Assembly: GCF_900129295.1 (NCBI RefSeq)
Contig: NZ_FQUU01000017.1
Location: 31,561-95,560 of the forward strand
DNA from: Flavisolibacter ginsengisoli DSM 18119
GTDB lineage: Bacteria > Bacteroidota > Bacteroidia > Chitinophagales > Chitinophagaceae
Direction: 5' to 3'
DNA length: 64,000 bases
This document shows, one piece after another, positions 15,916 through 23,873 of the stretch. Below the pieces are notes generated by a model. The model was not told where the DNA came from and did not search any database. It saw only the letters and a list, made by a program, of their open reading frames with translations. A program made the translations under genes and the position numbers. Within the stretch, counting starts at the first letter, position 1; each line of letters begins with the position of its first letter.

Positions 15916-16105
15916 TCCATAATTATTTTAAGTCAATTAATAGGGAGGTTCTTTCAAGGAGTGGAAAGGAAATGTATATGACTGCCTAAGCATCAATCTT
16001 CGACGCACGAAACCAGCATGCACTGCAGGATAAATCTATTTCATTTTTTGTTAGCAATGGAAGGTGTGGTCAGAAAAAGTATTTGCTTCAGTGACAGCTG
16101 TTTTT

Positions 16106-16528
16106 TCAACAGTATTCCGCCAGCCATTTGATCTTTTGCAACATCATCTGGCAATTGCCTGAAACAAGTTTATATAAGCCTGGTGAAGGTAATTCCAGTT
16201 CCTGCGAAATGATGAGCCTGATGCCTCCTTCTTCCGGGGCCAATTCGTAAGAACAGGTTACTGGGGATTCAGCAAATTCAGGCAAGGCATATAAGGTATA
16301 CTGCATGGAAATGCCCGGCACTACTTCCTGTACCGTGCCTTTGCTAACAGATTCCCGTATGCCGTTGCTTTCAATATCAAGTATAATAGGACTGCCTTTC
16401 ATCCAATCGGAACGCAACTCTTCGTTAAACAGGAACTGTCGTGCATATTCAGAAGAGGTAAGCACTTTCCAGACCTTGGAAGGAAGCGCATGAATGATGA
16501 GGTCATGCTGAATTTTGTGTGTATGCAT
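16106..16528 (-). CDS. SRPBCC (AHSA1-like) domain protein
   Basis: A 140-residue single-domain protein of the START/AHSA1-like fold: HDLIIHALPSKVWKVLTSSEYARQFLF is the usual first strand and helix, followed by WMKGSPIILDI, GTVQEVVPG and a final long helix (LYKLVSGNCQMMLQKIKWLAEY). Such proteins bind small hydrophobic ligands in a cavity. No substrate can be proposed. Confidence 0.8.
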   Translation of the reverse strand: MHTHKIQHDLIIHALPSKVWKVLTSSEYARQFLFNEELRSDWMKGSPIILDIESNGIRESVSKGTVQEVVPGISMQYTLYALPEFAESPVTCSYELAPEEGGIRLIISQELELPSPGLYKLVSGNCQMMLQKIKWLAEYC

Positions 16529-16708
16529 GTTGGTTGGTTAGTCGTTAAACGAATGATTTCGTCATTAAGTCTTAACAAACTGTGAAAGTGTTGACAACAG
16601 ATGTTTTTCCCCATTGTCAATTTACCACAAATTATTCACCTTTTGGGTGGAGACAGGTTTGTAGTGTACAGGTTTTCCACAATGCTAAACATTATAGCAA
16701 TTCACTGC

Positions 16709-16716
16709 TACCTTTG
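16709..16716 (+). promoter_or_regulatory. Bacteroidota -7 element directly before the helicase
   Basis: TACCTTTG fits TAnnTTTG and ends four bases before the ATG at 16721, so transcription would begin at or next to the start codon. This suggests a leaderless or near-leaderless message. Confidence 0.5.
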
Positions 16717-16720
16717 ATAC

Positions 16721-19700
16721 ATGTCCTTACTGAAAGATAAACTGCTCCAAAACTTCAATGCTGAATACAATAAACTGAATGCGCAGCAAAAGCAGGCCGT
16801 AGACAAGATCTATGGGCCTGTGATGGTGGTAGCTGGTCCGGGAACGGGGAAGACCCAGATACTCAGTGTGCGTATAGGTAAGATTTTGCTTGAAACCGAT
16901 GTGCTGCCCTCCAATATACTTTGCCTGACGTATACCGATGCGGGGGTTTTGGCAATGCGGAAGCGCTTACTTTCTTTGATAGGACCTGATGCGTACACCG
17001 TGCAGATCCACTCCTTTCATTCCTTCTGCAATATGGTGATCCAGCAGAACATGCATTTATTTCATAAAAAGGACCTGCAGCCCATCAATGAACTGGAACA
17101 GGTTCAATGCCTGGTAGAATTGATTGATTCGTTTGATAATACCAATCCTCTGAAGCGTTTTAAAACGGATGCCTATTTTGAGGCCAACTACCTGAAAGAA
17201 CTGTTTGGAAGTATGAAGCGGGAAGGATGGACCCCCGAGTTCCTGTTGCAAAAGATTGATGACTATGTTGAAAACATCATTCCCGAGACTTTTTATAATA
17301 AAACAAAGTTCAAAAAGGGTATTGTAGAGTTAACGGTTGAGGGAAAAAAGGAAATAGAGAAGATGGTAATGCTAAAGGCGGCTGTGCAGGCCTTTCCTCA
17401 ATACCAGCAAATATTGAAAGAAAAGCAGCGCTATGATTTTGATGATATGATCAACTGGGTGATAGCTGTATTTGAAAGCGACCCGGAAGTGCTGGCATCT
17501 TACCAGGAGCAGTACCAGTTCTTTTTGGTAGATGAATACCAGGATACCAGTGGAGCTCAAAACAAACTGGTGGAATTGCTTGTTAGCTATTGGCAGGAAG
17601 AAAGTCCTAATCTATTTGTGGTGGGTGATGATGACCAGAGCATCTACCGGTTCCAGGGGGCCAATATGGAAAACATGGTACAATTGGCGCGGAAATATGA
17701 AAAGGACCTGCTGCAGGTGGTGCTTACCCAAAACTACAGGAGTGTGCAGCCTATTCTTGATGCGGCCCATTCACTGATCCAAAACAATGTGCAGCGCCTG
17801 GTAAATGAATATAAAGACCTTGAGAAGATACTTACATCGGCCAACGAAGCACATAAGGACCTGCAGATTGCCCCTGTTATCCGGAGTGTAAACAATGAAT
17901 TTGAAGAGAACATACTGATAGCAGAAGAGATCAGGGAATTAATAGCTGAAGGGGTAGAGCCGGGACGCATAGCTGTAATTTATAAGGAGCATAAGACAGG
18001 AGAAGAATTACAGAAATTCCTGCAATTGCAAAGCATACCTTATTATACACGCAAGTCGTTGAACTTACTGAAGGAACCCCTGGTAAAAAAGATATTATCG
18101 TACCCGCAATACATCATTGCAGAAAAGGAAATTCCCTTCAGCGGCGAATCTGTTCTATTTGAAATACTGCATCATAATTTTCACCACTTGCCCGCACTCA
18201 AGATTGCTACCATTTGCAATGAGGTGAATACCAATAAGCGGACAAAGAAGGAACCGGTATTTCTCAGGGATTACCTGGGCAGGCTGACCACTGCCAACCA
18301 GCAAAAGCTTTTCAGTGATGATGAAACCACGGACAGGTTTATACGCGTTCACCAGGTGCTGGAACAACTGATCTCAGCTTCTGAGAACCTTCCCTTGTTG
18401 AAATGGTTTGAATTGCTATTCAACGAAGCGGGCATTCTGTCTTATATCATGAAGCAGCCCGACAAGGCCTGGCTGATGAAATTGCTGAATGGGTTCTTCG
18501 ATTTCCTGCAGGATGAATGCCGCCGCAATCCGGATATGGATTTGGAAGGGCTGTTGAAGCAAATTCACCTGCTTGAAGAAAATGGCATCTCAATACCATT
18601 GGTGCAAACTAGTGGTAATGAAAAAGGTGTGAACCTATTGACCTGTCATGGCAGTAAAGGATTGGAATATGAATATGTATTCTTTATTGGTTGTTATTCC
18701 AGTGTTTGGGAAACCAAAAGAAAATTCAGCCAGGGATATAAGCTGCCTCCCAATGTATTCAATAGTGAATCGCCTGAAGAGAAAGAAGAAGAATTGAGAA
18801 GACTATTCTTCGTGGCTGCCACCAGGGCCGAAAAATACTTATATATTTCTTTCCCTTCATTTACAAATGAGGGTAAAGCGCTGGAAGCTTCGCGTTTCAT
18901 TGCTGAAATGAATTCCCTGGATCTGAAAGTGCAGCCTATAACAATAAATGAAGATACCAGGCTTGTATATTCTTCACTCCGGTATGGCCTTGTACAACAA
19001 CCCGAGTTGGAAAAGGCGGAAAAGGATTTTATTGATAACCTGCTGGTCAATTTTAAAATGAATGTTACGGCACTTAATAACTACCTGGAGTGCCCGATTA
19101 AATTTTATTATAACAATCTTATACGGATACCTTCAGCCATCAGTGAAAGTGCGCAATTTGGTAGCAGCATGCACGATGCTTTGAATTTCTTCTATGTAAA
19201 GATGATGGAAGCAGGGCGGCAATATCCGGGAAAAGAAGTATTGATCAACCGTTTTCAGTGGCATATACATTTTAACCGGGAAGTGTTTACAAAGGAAAGC
19301 CTGTTGCGTTTTACAGAGTATGGGTCCAGGTGTTTATCAGCCTTCTACGACCAGTTCTTTGCTGGTGCTGGAGAGGAATTTGTACGCACAGAGGTGCCTA
19401 TGGAGGCCGTTGTGGATCATGTGCCATTAAAGGGCTTTGCTGACAAATTGCAGTATTGGGGCAACGAAGTAATGATCACTGATTTTAAAACCGGGAGCCT
19501 TGAAAAAAGTAACCGGCGTTATGAATTTGTTGAACCAGGACATCCGCAAAAGCCGGAAGGTGGCAATTACTGGAGGCAGGCCGTATTTTATAAGATCCTG
19601 TTTGACCGGCAGAAGGCAAAAAACAAGGAATTAAGAGGCATCGAATTCCTGTTCATTGAGCCAAATGAAAAGAATGAATTTGACCATAAGAAAATAATTA

Positions 19701-19894
19701 TCAGGCCAGACCATGAAGAGATAGTGCTTGACCAGGTACAGCAAAGCTGGGAACGCATACAGGCGCATGATTTTTACAAGGGCTGTGGCAAGCCGGAGTG
19801 CCACTGGTGCAATTTTGTAAAAGAACATAAGCTCTATGTTTCCCTTCATGAACTGAAAGAAGAAGAGGAGCTTACAGAATTCAGGGTTATGTAA
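16721..19894 (+). CDS. UvrD-family helicase with C-terminal PD-(D/E)XK nuclease
   Basis: A 1057-residue superfamily 1 helicase-nuclease. Walker A is AGPGTGKTQ (38-46), motif II is VDEYQDT (about 269-275), motif III is GDDDQSIYRFQGA, motif IV is LTQNYRS, motif V is HGSKGLEYEYVFF and motif VI is LFFVAATRAEKYLYI. A nuclease domain follows from about residue 780, with catalytic GFADK and VMITDFKTG (about 908-924). Four cysteines, one in LECPIKFYY (about 790) and three in CGKPECHWC (about 1023-1031), are placed as in the iron-sulfur AddB/Dna2/Cas4 nucleases. It probably processes DNA ends for repair; recR lies nearby. Confidence 0.9.
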   Translation: MSLLKDKLLQNFNAEYNKLNAQQKQAVDKIYGPVMVVAGPGTGKTQILSVRIGKILLETDVLPSNILCLTYTDAGVLAMRKRLLSLIGPDAYTVQIHSFHSFCNMVIQQNMHLFHKKDLQPINELEQVQCLVELIDSFDNTNPLKRFKTDAYFEANYLKELFGSMKREGWTPEFLLQKIDDYVENIIPETFYNKTKFKKGIVELTVEGKKEIEKMVMLKAAVQAFPQYQQILKEKQRYDFDDMINWVIAVFESDPEVLASYQEQYQFFLVDEYQDTSGAQNKLVELLVSYWQEESPNLFVVGDDDQSIYRFQGANMENMVQLARKYEKDLLQVVLTQNYRSVQPILDAAHSLIQNNVQRLVNEYKDLEKILTSANEAHKDLQIAPVIRSVNNEFEENILIAEEIRELIAEGVEPGRIAVIYKEHKTGEELQKFLQLQSIPYYTRKSLNLLKEPLVKKILSYPQYIIAEKEIPFSGESVLFEILHHNFHHLPALKIATICNEVNTNKRTKKEPVFLRDYLGRLTTANQQKLFSDDETTDRFIRVHQVLEQLISASENLPLLKWFELLFNEAGILSYIMKQPDKAWLMKLLNGFFDFLQDECRRNPDMDLEGLLKQIHLLEENGISIPLVQTSGNEKGVNLLTCHGSKGLEYEYVFFIGCYSSVWETKRKFSQGYKLPPNVFNSESPEEKEEELRRLFFVAATRAEKYLYISFPSFTNEGKALEASRFIAEMNSLDLKVQPITINEDTRLVYSSLRYGLVQQPELEKAEKDFIDNLLVNFKMNVTALNNYLECPIKFYYNNLIRIPSAISESAQFGSSMHDALNFFYVKMMEAGRQYPGKEVLINRFQWHIHFNREVFTKESLLRFTEYGSRCLSAFYDQFFAGAGEEFVRTEVPMEAVVDHVPLKGFADKLQYWGNEVMITDFKTGSLEKSNRRYEFVEPGHPQKPEGGNYWRQAVFYKILFDRQKAKNKELRGIEFLFIEPNEKNEFDHKKIIIRPDHEEIVLDQVQQSWERIQAHDFYKGCGKPECHWCNFVKEHKLYVSLHELKEEEELTEFRVM

Positions 19895-20026
19895 GCCGCC
19901 CGATTAATTTACAGTTTACATGTTTGGGTCAGTATAAATATTTACTTGCAGCCTATCCAGCTTTTAAGGCTTTATTAGTAACAGCCTTTAAAGGATTTAT
20001 GGGAAAGGTTTTATGTTTGCTTTTCA

Positions 20027-21412
20027 ATGAGGCATGTTTTTCCAGTAGCTATATTGTTTTTTGTAGTTGTTGCCAGCCTGTTCGGTGGTTCCTGTGCCAA
20101 TATTATTCCCCCGCAGGGAGGGCCCAGGGACTCAATTCCACCAGAATTATTGAGCGCCACACCCCGCGATTCTACATTGAATTTCCGATCTGACCGTATC
20201 ACCCTTACTTTCAATGAATACGTAGACTTGCAGGATGTGCAGAACAACCTGCTTTTTGCGCCATTGTTTCAAAACAATCCAAGGGTGGATGTAAAAGGCA
20301 AAACAATCACTATTCATTTCAGGGATACGCTGGAACCCAATACTACCTATATATTTAATTTTGGTAATGCCATCAAGGATTTTAATGAGGGGAATGTGTT
20401 AAAGAACTATACCTATACTTTTTCAACAGGCCCGGTGTTGGATTCCCTGGAATTGAAAGGGAAAGTTCTGTTAGCGCAAACAGGCAAGACAGATTCCACC
20501 TTAATAGTTGTATTACATAAGAACCTCCAGGATTCGGCGGTGATGAAACAAAGGCCAATGTATGTGACAAAGGTGGATGCCAGTGGTAATTTTCGATTTC
20601 ATAACCTGCCGCAAGGCACTTTTGCTGTTTATGCACTTAGTGATGCCGGAACAGGAAGGAAATATATCAATAAAACACAGTTATTTGCTTTTGCTGATTC
20701 TCCTGTTCATACCGGGGCTGCGGATACTGCACTGACATTATATGCCTATAGAGAAGTGCCGGTTGCAACACCTGTAGCTGCCAATCCTTTGGCCAGGGCA
20801 AGGGCTGAAAACCGCCTTATTTTTACTTCTGATGCTTCAGCCGGGCAGCAGGACCTGAATAAAGACCTCCTGATCAATTTTGGCACAGCTTTAAAAAGTT
20901 TCGACAGCACGAAGATTGCCCTGACAACGGATAGCAGCTTTAATCCTGTGACTTACACGGCAAGACTGGACAGTTCAGCTAAAGTACTAACCATTCATAC
21001 CCCATGGAAGGAAGCTACCCGCTATAACCTGGTGCTGAATAAGGATTTTGCAGTTGATTCTGCTGGCAAAAAACTATTAAAAACGGATACGCTGACCTTT
21101 CTGACTAAATCACAGGCTGATTATGGCAATGTGAGTATACGCCTGCGTAATATTGACCTGGCAAGGAACCCCGTTTTGCTTTTTGTACAAAATGACCAGG
21201 TGATGTACTCAGCTCCTGTTAAATCAGGGACATTCAGTAAAAACAGTTTTGTACCGGGCGATTATGAACTTCGGATATTGTATGATATTAATGATAATGG
21301 AAAGTGGGATCCCGGGCAATTCTTTGGCACAAAAAGGCAACCTGAACTGGTAAAACCAATAGAACAGAAGATCACCATCAAGCCTAACTGGGATAATGAA
21401 TTTGAAAGATGA
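20027..21412 (+). CDS. Ig-like domain lipoprotein
   Basis: A 461-residue lipoprotein with lipobox GGSC (C23). The first domain (PPQGGPRDSIPPELLSATPRDS, then ITLTFNEYVDLQDVQNNLLFAP) is the SbsA-type Ig-like domain found in a widespread Bacteroidota lipoprotein of this length. A carboxypeptidase-regulatory-like beta domain follows (GNFRFHNLPQGTFAVYALSD), and the C-terminus resembles EF-hand-like calcium sites (YDINDNGKWDPGQF). It is probably a surface or outer-membrane lipoprotein of unknown function. Confidence 0.75.
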   Translation: MRHVFPVAILFFVVVASLFGGSCANIIPPQGGPRDSIPPELLSATPRDSTLNFRSDRITLTFNEYVDLQDVQNNLLFAPLFQNNPRVDVKGKTITIHFRDTLEPNTTYIFNFGNAIKDFNEGNVLKNYTYTFSTGPVLDSLELKGKVLLAQTGKTDSTLIVVLHKNLQDSAVMKQRPMYVTKVDASGNFRFHNLPQGTFAVYALSDAGTGRKYINKTQLFAFADSPVHTGAADTALTLYAYREVPVATPVAANPLARARAENRLIFTSDASAGQQDLNKDLLINFGTALKSFDSTKIALTTDSSFNPVTYTARLDSSAKVLTIHTPWKEATRYNLVLNKDFAVDSAGKKLLKTDTLTFLTKSQADYGNVSIRLRNIDLARNPVLLFVQNDQVMYSAPVKSGTFSKNSFVPGDYELRILYDINDNGKWDPGQFFGTKRQPELVKPIEQKITIKPNWDNEFER

Positions 21413-21522
21413 CCCTGTCTTTCTATTGGCCATTTTTACCCTGGATTTCTTAACAACAATTTGAACCTGTGAAGCAGGTTTTATACCGTCCTGCTGCCTC
21501 ATTTTTAGTACCTTTATCACTT

Positions 21523-22140
21523 ATGCAATTCTCTTCTTCACTCCTGGAAAATGCTGTCAATGAGTTCTCGAAGTTACCTGGCATTGGCAAGAAAACGGCA
21601 TTACGGTTAGTGCTTCATTTGCTGAAAGAAGATGCGGAAGACGTGCAGCATTTTAGTGAAGTTATGAGCAGGATGCGCACGGAGATCAGGTTCTGCCAGC
21701 GCTGCCATAATGTAGCGGATGCCGATATATGTTCTATTTGTGCCAACAGTATGCGCAAGCAGGATGTGATTTGCGTGGTGGAGAATATCAGGGATGTGAT
21801 AGCCCTGGAGAGCACCCAGCAATTCAGTGGCACCTATCATGTATTGGGAGGGGTAATTTCACCTCTTGATGGCGTAGGACCTAACCAGTTGAATATAGAG
21901 ACCCTTGTGAACAGGGTGCATAAGGAAGAGACCCTCGAAGTGATCTTTGCACTTAGTCCTACCATACAGGGTGATACTACCATTTATTATATTCAAAAGA
22001 AACTGCCTGAAGGCACACGGGTTACCACCATTGCCAGGGGCATTGCCTTTGGTGGTGAGCTGGAATATGCTGATGAAATGACACTGGCACGCAGCCTGCA
22101 GAACCGCCTTCCCGTGGATAGTTATGTCTCCAGCCGGTAA
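21523..22140 (+). CDS. recR: Recombination mediator RecR
   Basis: A 205-residue protein, the normal RecR length when the ATG at 21523 is used (an in-frame ATG at 21469 adds 18 atypical residues). The helix-hairpin-helix FSKLPGIGKKTALRLV, the zinc finger with C58, C61, C70 and C73 (CQRCHNVADADICSIC), and the Toprim segment ICVVENIRDVIALEST are present, as is the C-terminal GGELEYADEMTLARSL. It works with RecO and RecF to load RecA at gaps. Confidence 0.96.
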   Translation: MQFSSSLLENAVNEFSKLPGIGKKTALRLVLHLLKEDAEDVQHFSEVMSRMRTEIRFCQRCHNVADADICSICANSMRKQDVICVVENIRDVIALESTQQFSGTYHVLGGVISPLDGVGPNQLNIETLVNRVHKEETLEVIFALSPTIQGDTTIYYIQKKLPEGTRVTTIARGIAFGGELEYADEMTLARSLQNRLPVDSYVSSR

Positions 22141-22199
22141 TTTTTCCTTTAACTTTTATTGATACAGGTAAAGTTTTTACCATTACGGGTTATATTTTT

Positions 22200-22294
22200 T
22201 ACTTTTGCGCTTCACAGGCGGATTTGTTTATTGTTCGGCCTTAACAGAACTAATAAACGTAGAAACTCACTCTAAGGGATTCCTCGTTTATTAG
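22200..22294 (+). promoter_or_regulatory. metH promoter element and leader hairpin
   Basis: TACTTTTG (22200-22207) fits the Bacteroidota -7 motif. The leader of about 155 bases that would follow contains a perfect 10-bp hairpin, CTAATAAACG (22250-22259) with CGTTTATTAG (22285-22294), around a 25-base loop. A structured leader before a methionine-synthase gene suggests a regulatory RNA, but it does not match the SAM-I core as I know it. Confidence 0.4.
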
Positions 22295-22366
22295 CTACTC
22301 CATACAAACTGGTAAGAATAGAACAATGTAGGACCTGCATTTATTCTTTTGCTAAATAAATTCTTT

Positions 22367-23374
22367 ATGAAAGATATCCGTGATTTACTGAATCATCGCA
22401 TTTTGATCATTGATGGTGCTATGGGCACCATGATACAGCGTTATCACCTTAAAGAAGAAGATTACAGGGGTGAACGCTTTCAAAACTGGCCAAGTGATGT
22501 AAAAGGAAACAACGACCTTTTATGCCTGACACAGCCCCATATCATCCGTGAGATCCATGGTCATTACCTGGAGGCCGGCGCCGATATCATTGAGACCAAT
22601 ACTTTCAATGCAAACAAGATATCGCTTGCTGATTATGGCATGCAGGAACTTGCTTACGAGATCAATGTAGCTGCTGCCCGGATTGCCAAAGAAGCTACCC
22701 TGCTGGTAGGGTCTGGAGAAGAAAAATATGTGGCAGGTGCAATTGGTCCTTTGAATAAGACGCTTTCACTTTCCCCCGATGTGAACAATCCCGGGTACAG
22801 GGCGCTTACTTTTGATGAGGCTGTGGAAGCTTATTATGAACAGGTGAAAGGCCTTGTAGATGGCGGCGTTGACCTCTTATTGATAGAAACCATCTTTGAT
22901 ACCTTAAATGCAAAGGCTGCCATTTTCGCCATCAAAAAGTACTTCAGGGAGACCAATCAAAAAGAACTTCCTATTATGATCAGTGGCACTATTACTGATG
23001 CTTCAGGACGTACTTTAAGCGGACAAACATTGGAAGCTTTTTATACTTCCATACGTCATGCGCATCCATTGAGTGTGGGATTGAATTGTGCGTTGGGTGC
23101 TAAAGAGATGCGTCCTCATATTGAGGAGTTGAGCCAGATAGCTGAATGTTATACTTCTGCCTATCCGAATGCAGGCCTGCCAAATGCTATGGGTGAATAT
23201 GATGAACAACCAGAGGAAACGGCTCACTTCATTGAAGACTGGGCTGAAGCCGGGTTTGTCAACATCGTTGGTGGCTGCTGTGGTACCACTCCTGATCATA
23301 TCAGGCATATCGCGGAGCATGTGCGCAATATCAAACCAAGACCCTTGCCGGTGCTTGAAAAAGATCTGGTCTAA
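22367..23374 (+). CDS. metH: Methionine synthase, homocysteine-methyltransferase module
   Basis: A 335-residue protein equal to the N-terminal module of MetH. ATG 22367 ([24 protein letters not shown]) fits the family start better than the ATG at 22349. The zinc ligands are C241 (GLNCALG) and C304/C305 (GGCCGTT). It activates homocysteine for methyl transfer from cobalamin. In Bacteroidota MetH is often divided into this module and a second polypeptide carrying the folate, cobalamin and activation domains; here that second gene starts 500 bp downstream because a GxxExxY element lies between. Confidence 0.92.
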   Translation: MKDIRDLLNHRILIIDGAMGTMIQRYHLKEEDYRGERFQNWPSDVKGNNDLLCLTQPHIIREIHGHYLEAGADIIETNTFNANKISLADYGMQELAYEINVAAARIAKEATLLVGSGEEKYVAGAIGPLNKTLSLSPDVNNPGYRALTFDEAVEAYYEQVKGLVDGGVDLLLIETIFDTLNAKAAIFAIKKYFRETNQKELPIMISGTITDASGRTLSGQTLEAFYTSIRHAHPLSVGLNCALGAKEMRPHIEELSQIAECYTSAYPNAGLPNAMGEYDEQPEETAHFIEDWAEAGFVNIVGGCCGTTPDHIRHIAEHVRNIKPRPLPVLEKDLV

Positions 23375-23384
23375 TTAAGCAGCG

Positions 23385-23861
23385 GCCGCAAAGACACAAA
23401 GTCACAAAGAAACACAAAGAAGGAAATAAGAGATTATTAATGGATAAGGCAGAGAAAATATTCATTGAAAATGTTGGAAAAGAAATAGTTGATATTGCCT
23501 ATCAATTGCATACAGCACTGGGTCCGGGTTTGTTGGAAAGTGTTTATGAAAAGTGTTTTTGTTATGAACTTACAAAAAGAGAATTAAGCTTCATCTCACA
23601 AAAGAAAGTCCCGATTGTCTATGATAATTTAATCTTTGAAGAAGGATTAAGATTGGATCTGTTAGTTGAAGATTGTGTTATTGTTGAATTGAAAGCACAG
23701 GAAAATTTTCATCCTGTTTGGGAAGCTCAATTATTAAGTTATTTGAAGCTTACCAACAACAATTGGGTTATTTAATAAATTTTAGCGTCCCACTAATTAA
23801 AGATGGCATTAAAAGAAGAATTCTCACTTTGTGAACCTTGGTGCCTTAGCGTCTTAGTGGC
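23385..23861 (+). mobile_element. GxxExxY element with imperfect terminal inverted repeats
   Basis: The arms 23385-23419 (GCCGCAAAGACACAAAGTCA and on) and 23827-23861 (CTTTGTGAACCTTGGTGCC and on) are inverted copies matching at 26 of 35 positions. They enclose one gene, and the gene's 3' end runs into the right arm. The unit sits exactly between the two metH cistrons. Arm-type words (CTTTGTG, CTTAGTG) also occur alone elsewhere in the window. No clear target-site duplication and no transposase are seen, so mobility is inferred. Confidence 0.5.
23440..23834 (+). pseudogene. GxxExxY family protein, frameshifted
   Basis: The open part (23440-23775, 111 codons) has the family motif GPGLLESVY (G30, E33, Y36) and the acidic/Lys pattern LRLDLLVEDCVIVELKA of a PD-(D/E)XK-like fold. 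It stops early after NNNWVI. Reading from 23766 in the other frame restores the expected C-terminus GYLINFSVPLIKDGIKRR and on to TGA at 23832-23834. Restoring one base near 23763 would give about 131 residues, the normal family length. The family's function is not established. The shift may be a true mutation or a sequencing error. Confidence 0.8.
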
Positions 23862-23873
23862 AAAATAAATAAA

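Noticed and set aside
16729..19894. Phage or Cas origin of the helicase-nuclease because of the Cas4-like cysteines
   Set aside because: No cas or phage genes are nearby; the domain order fits chromosomal AddA/UvrD-like repair enzymes of Bacteroidota.
22208..22366. SAM-I or cobalamin riboswitch before metH
   Set aside because: The conserved core sequences of these classes are not visible; only a hairpin is reported.
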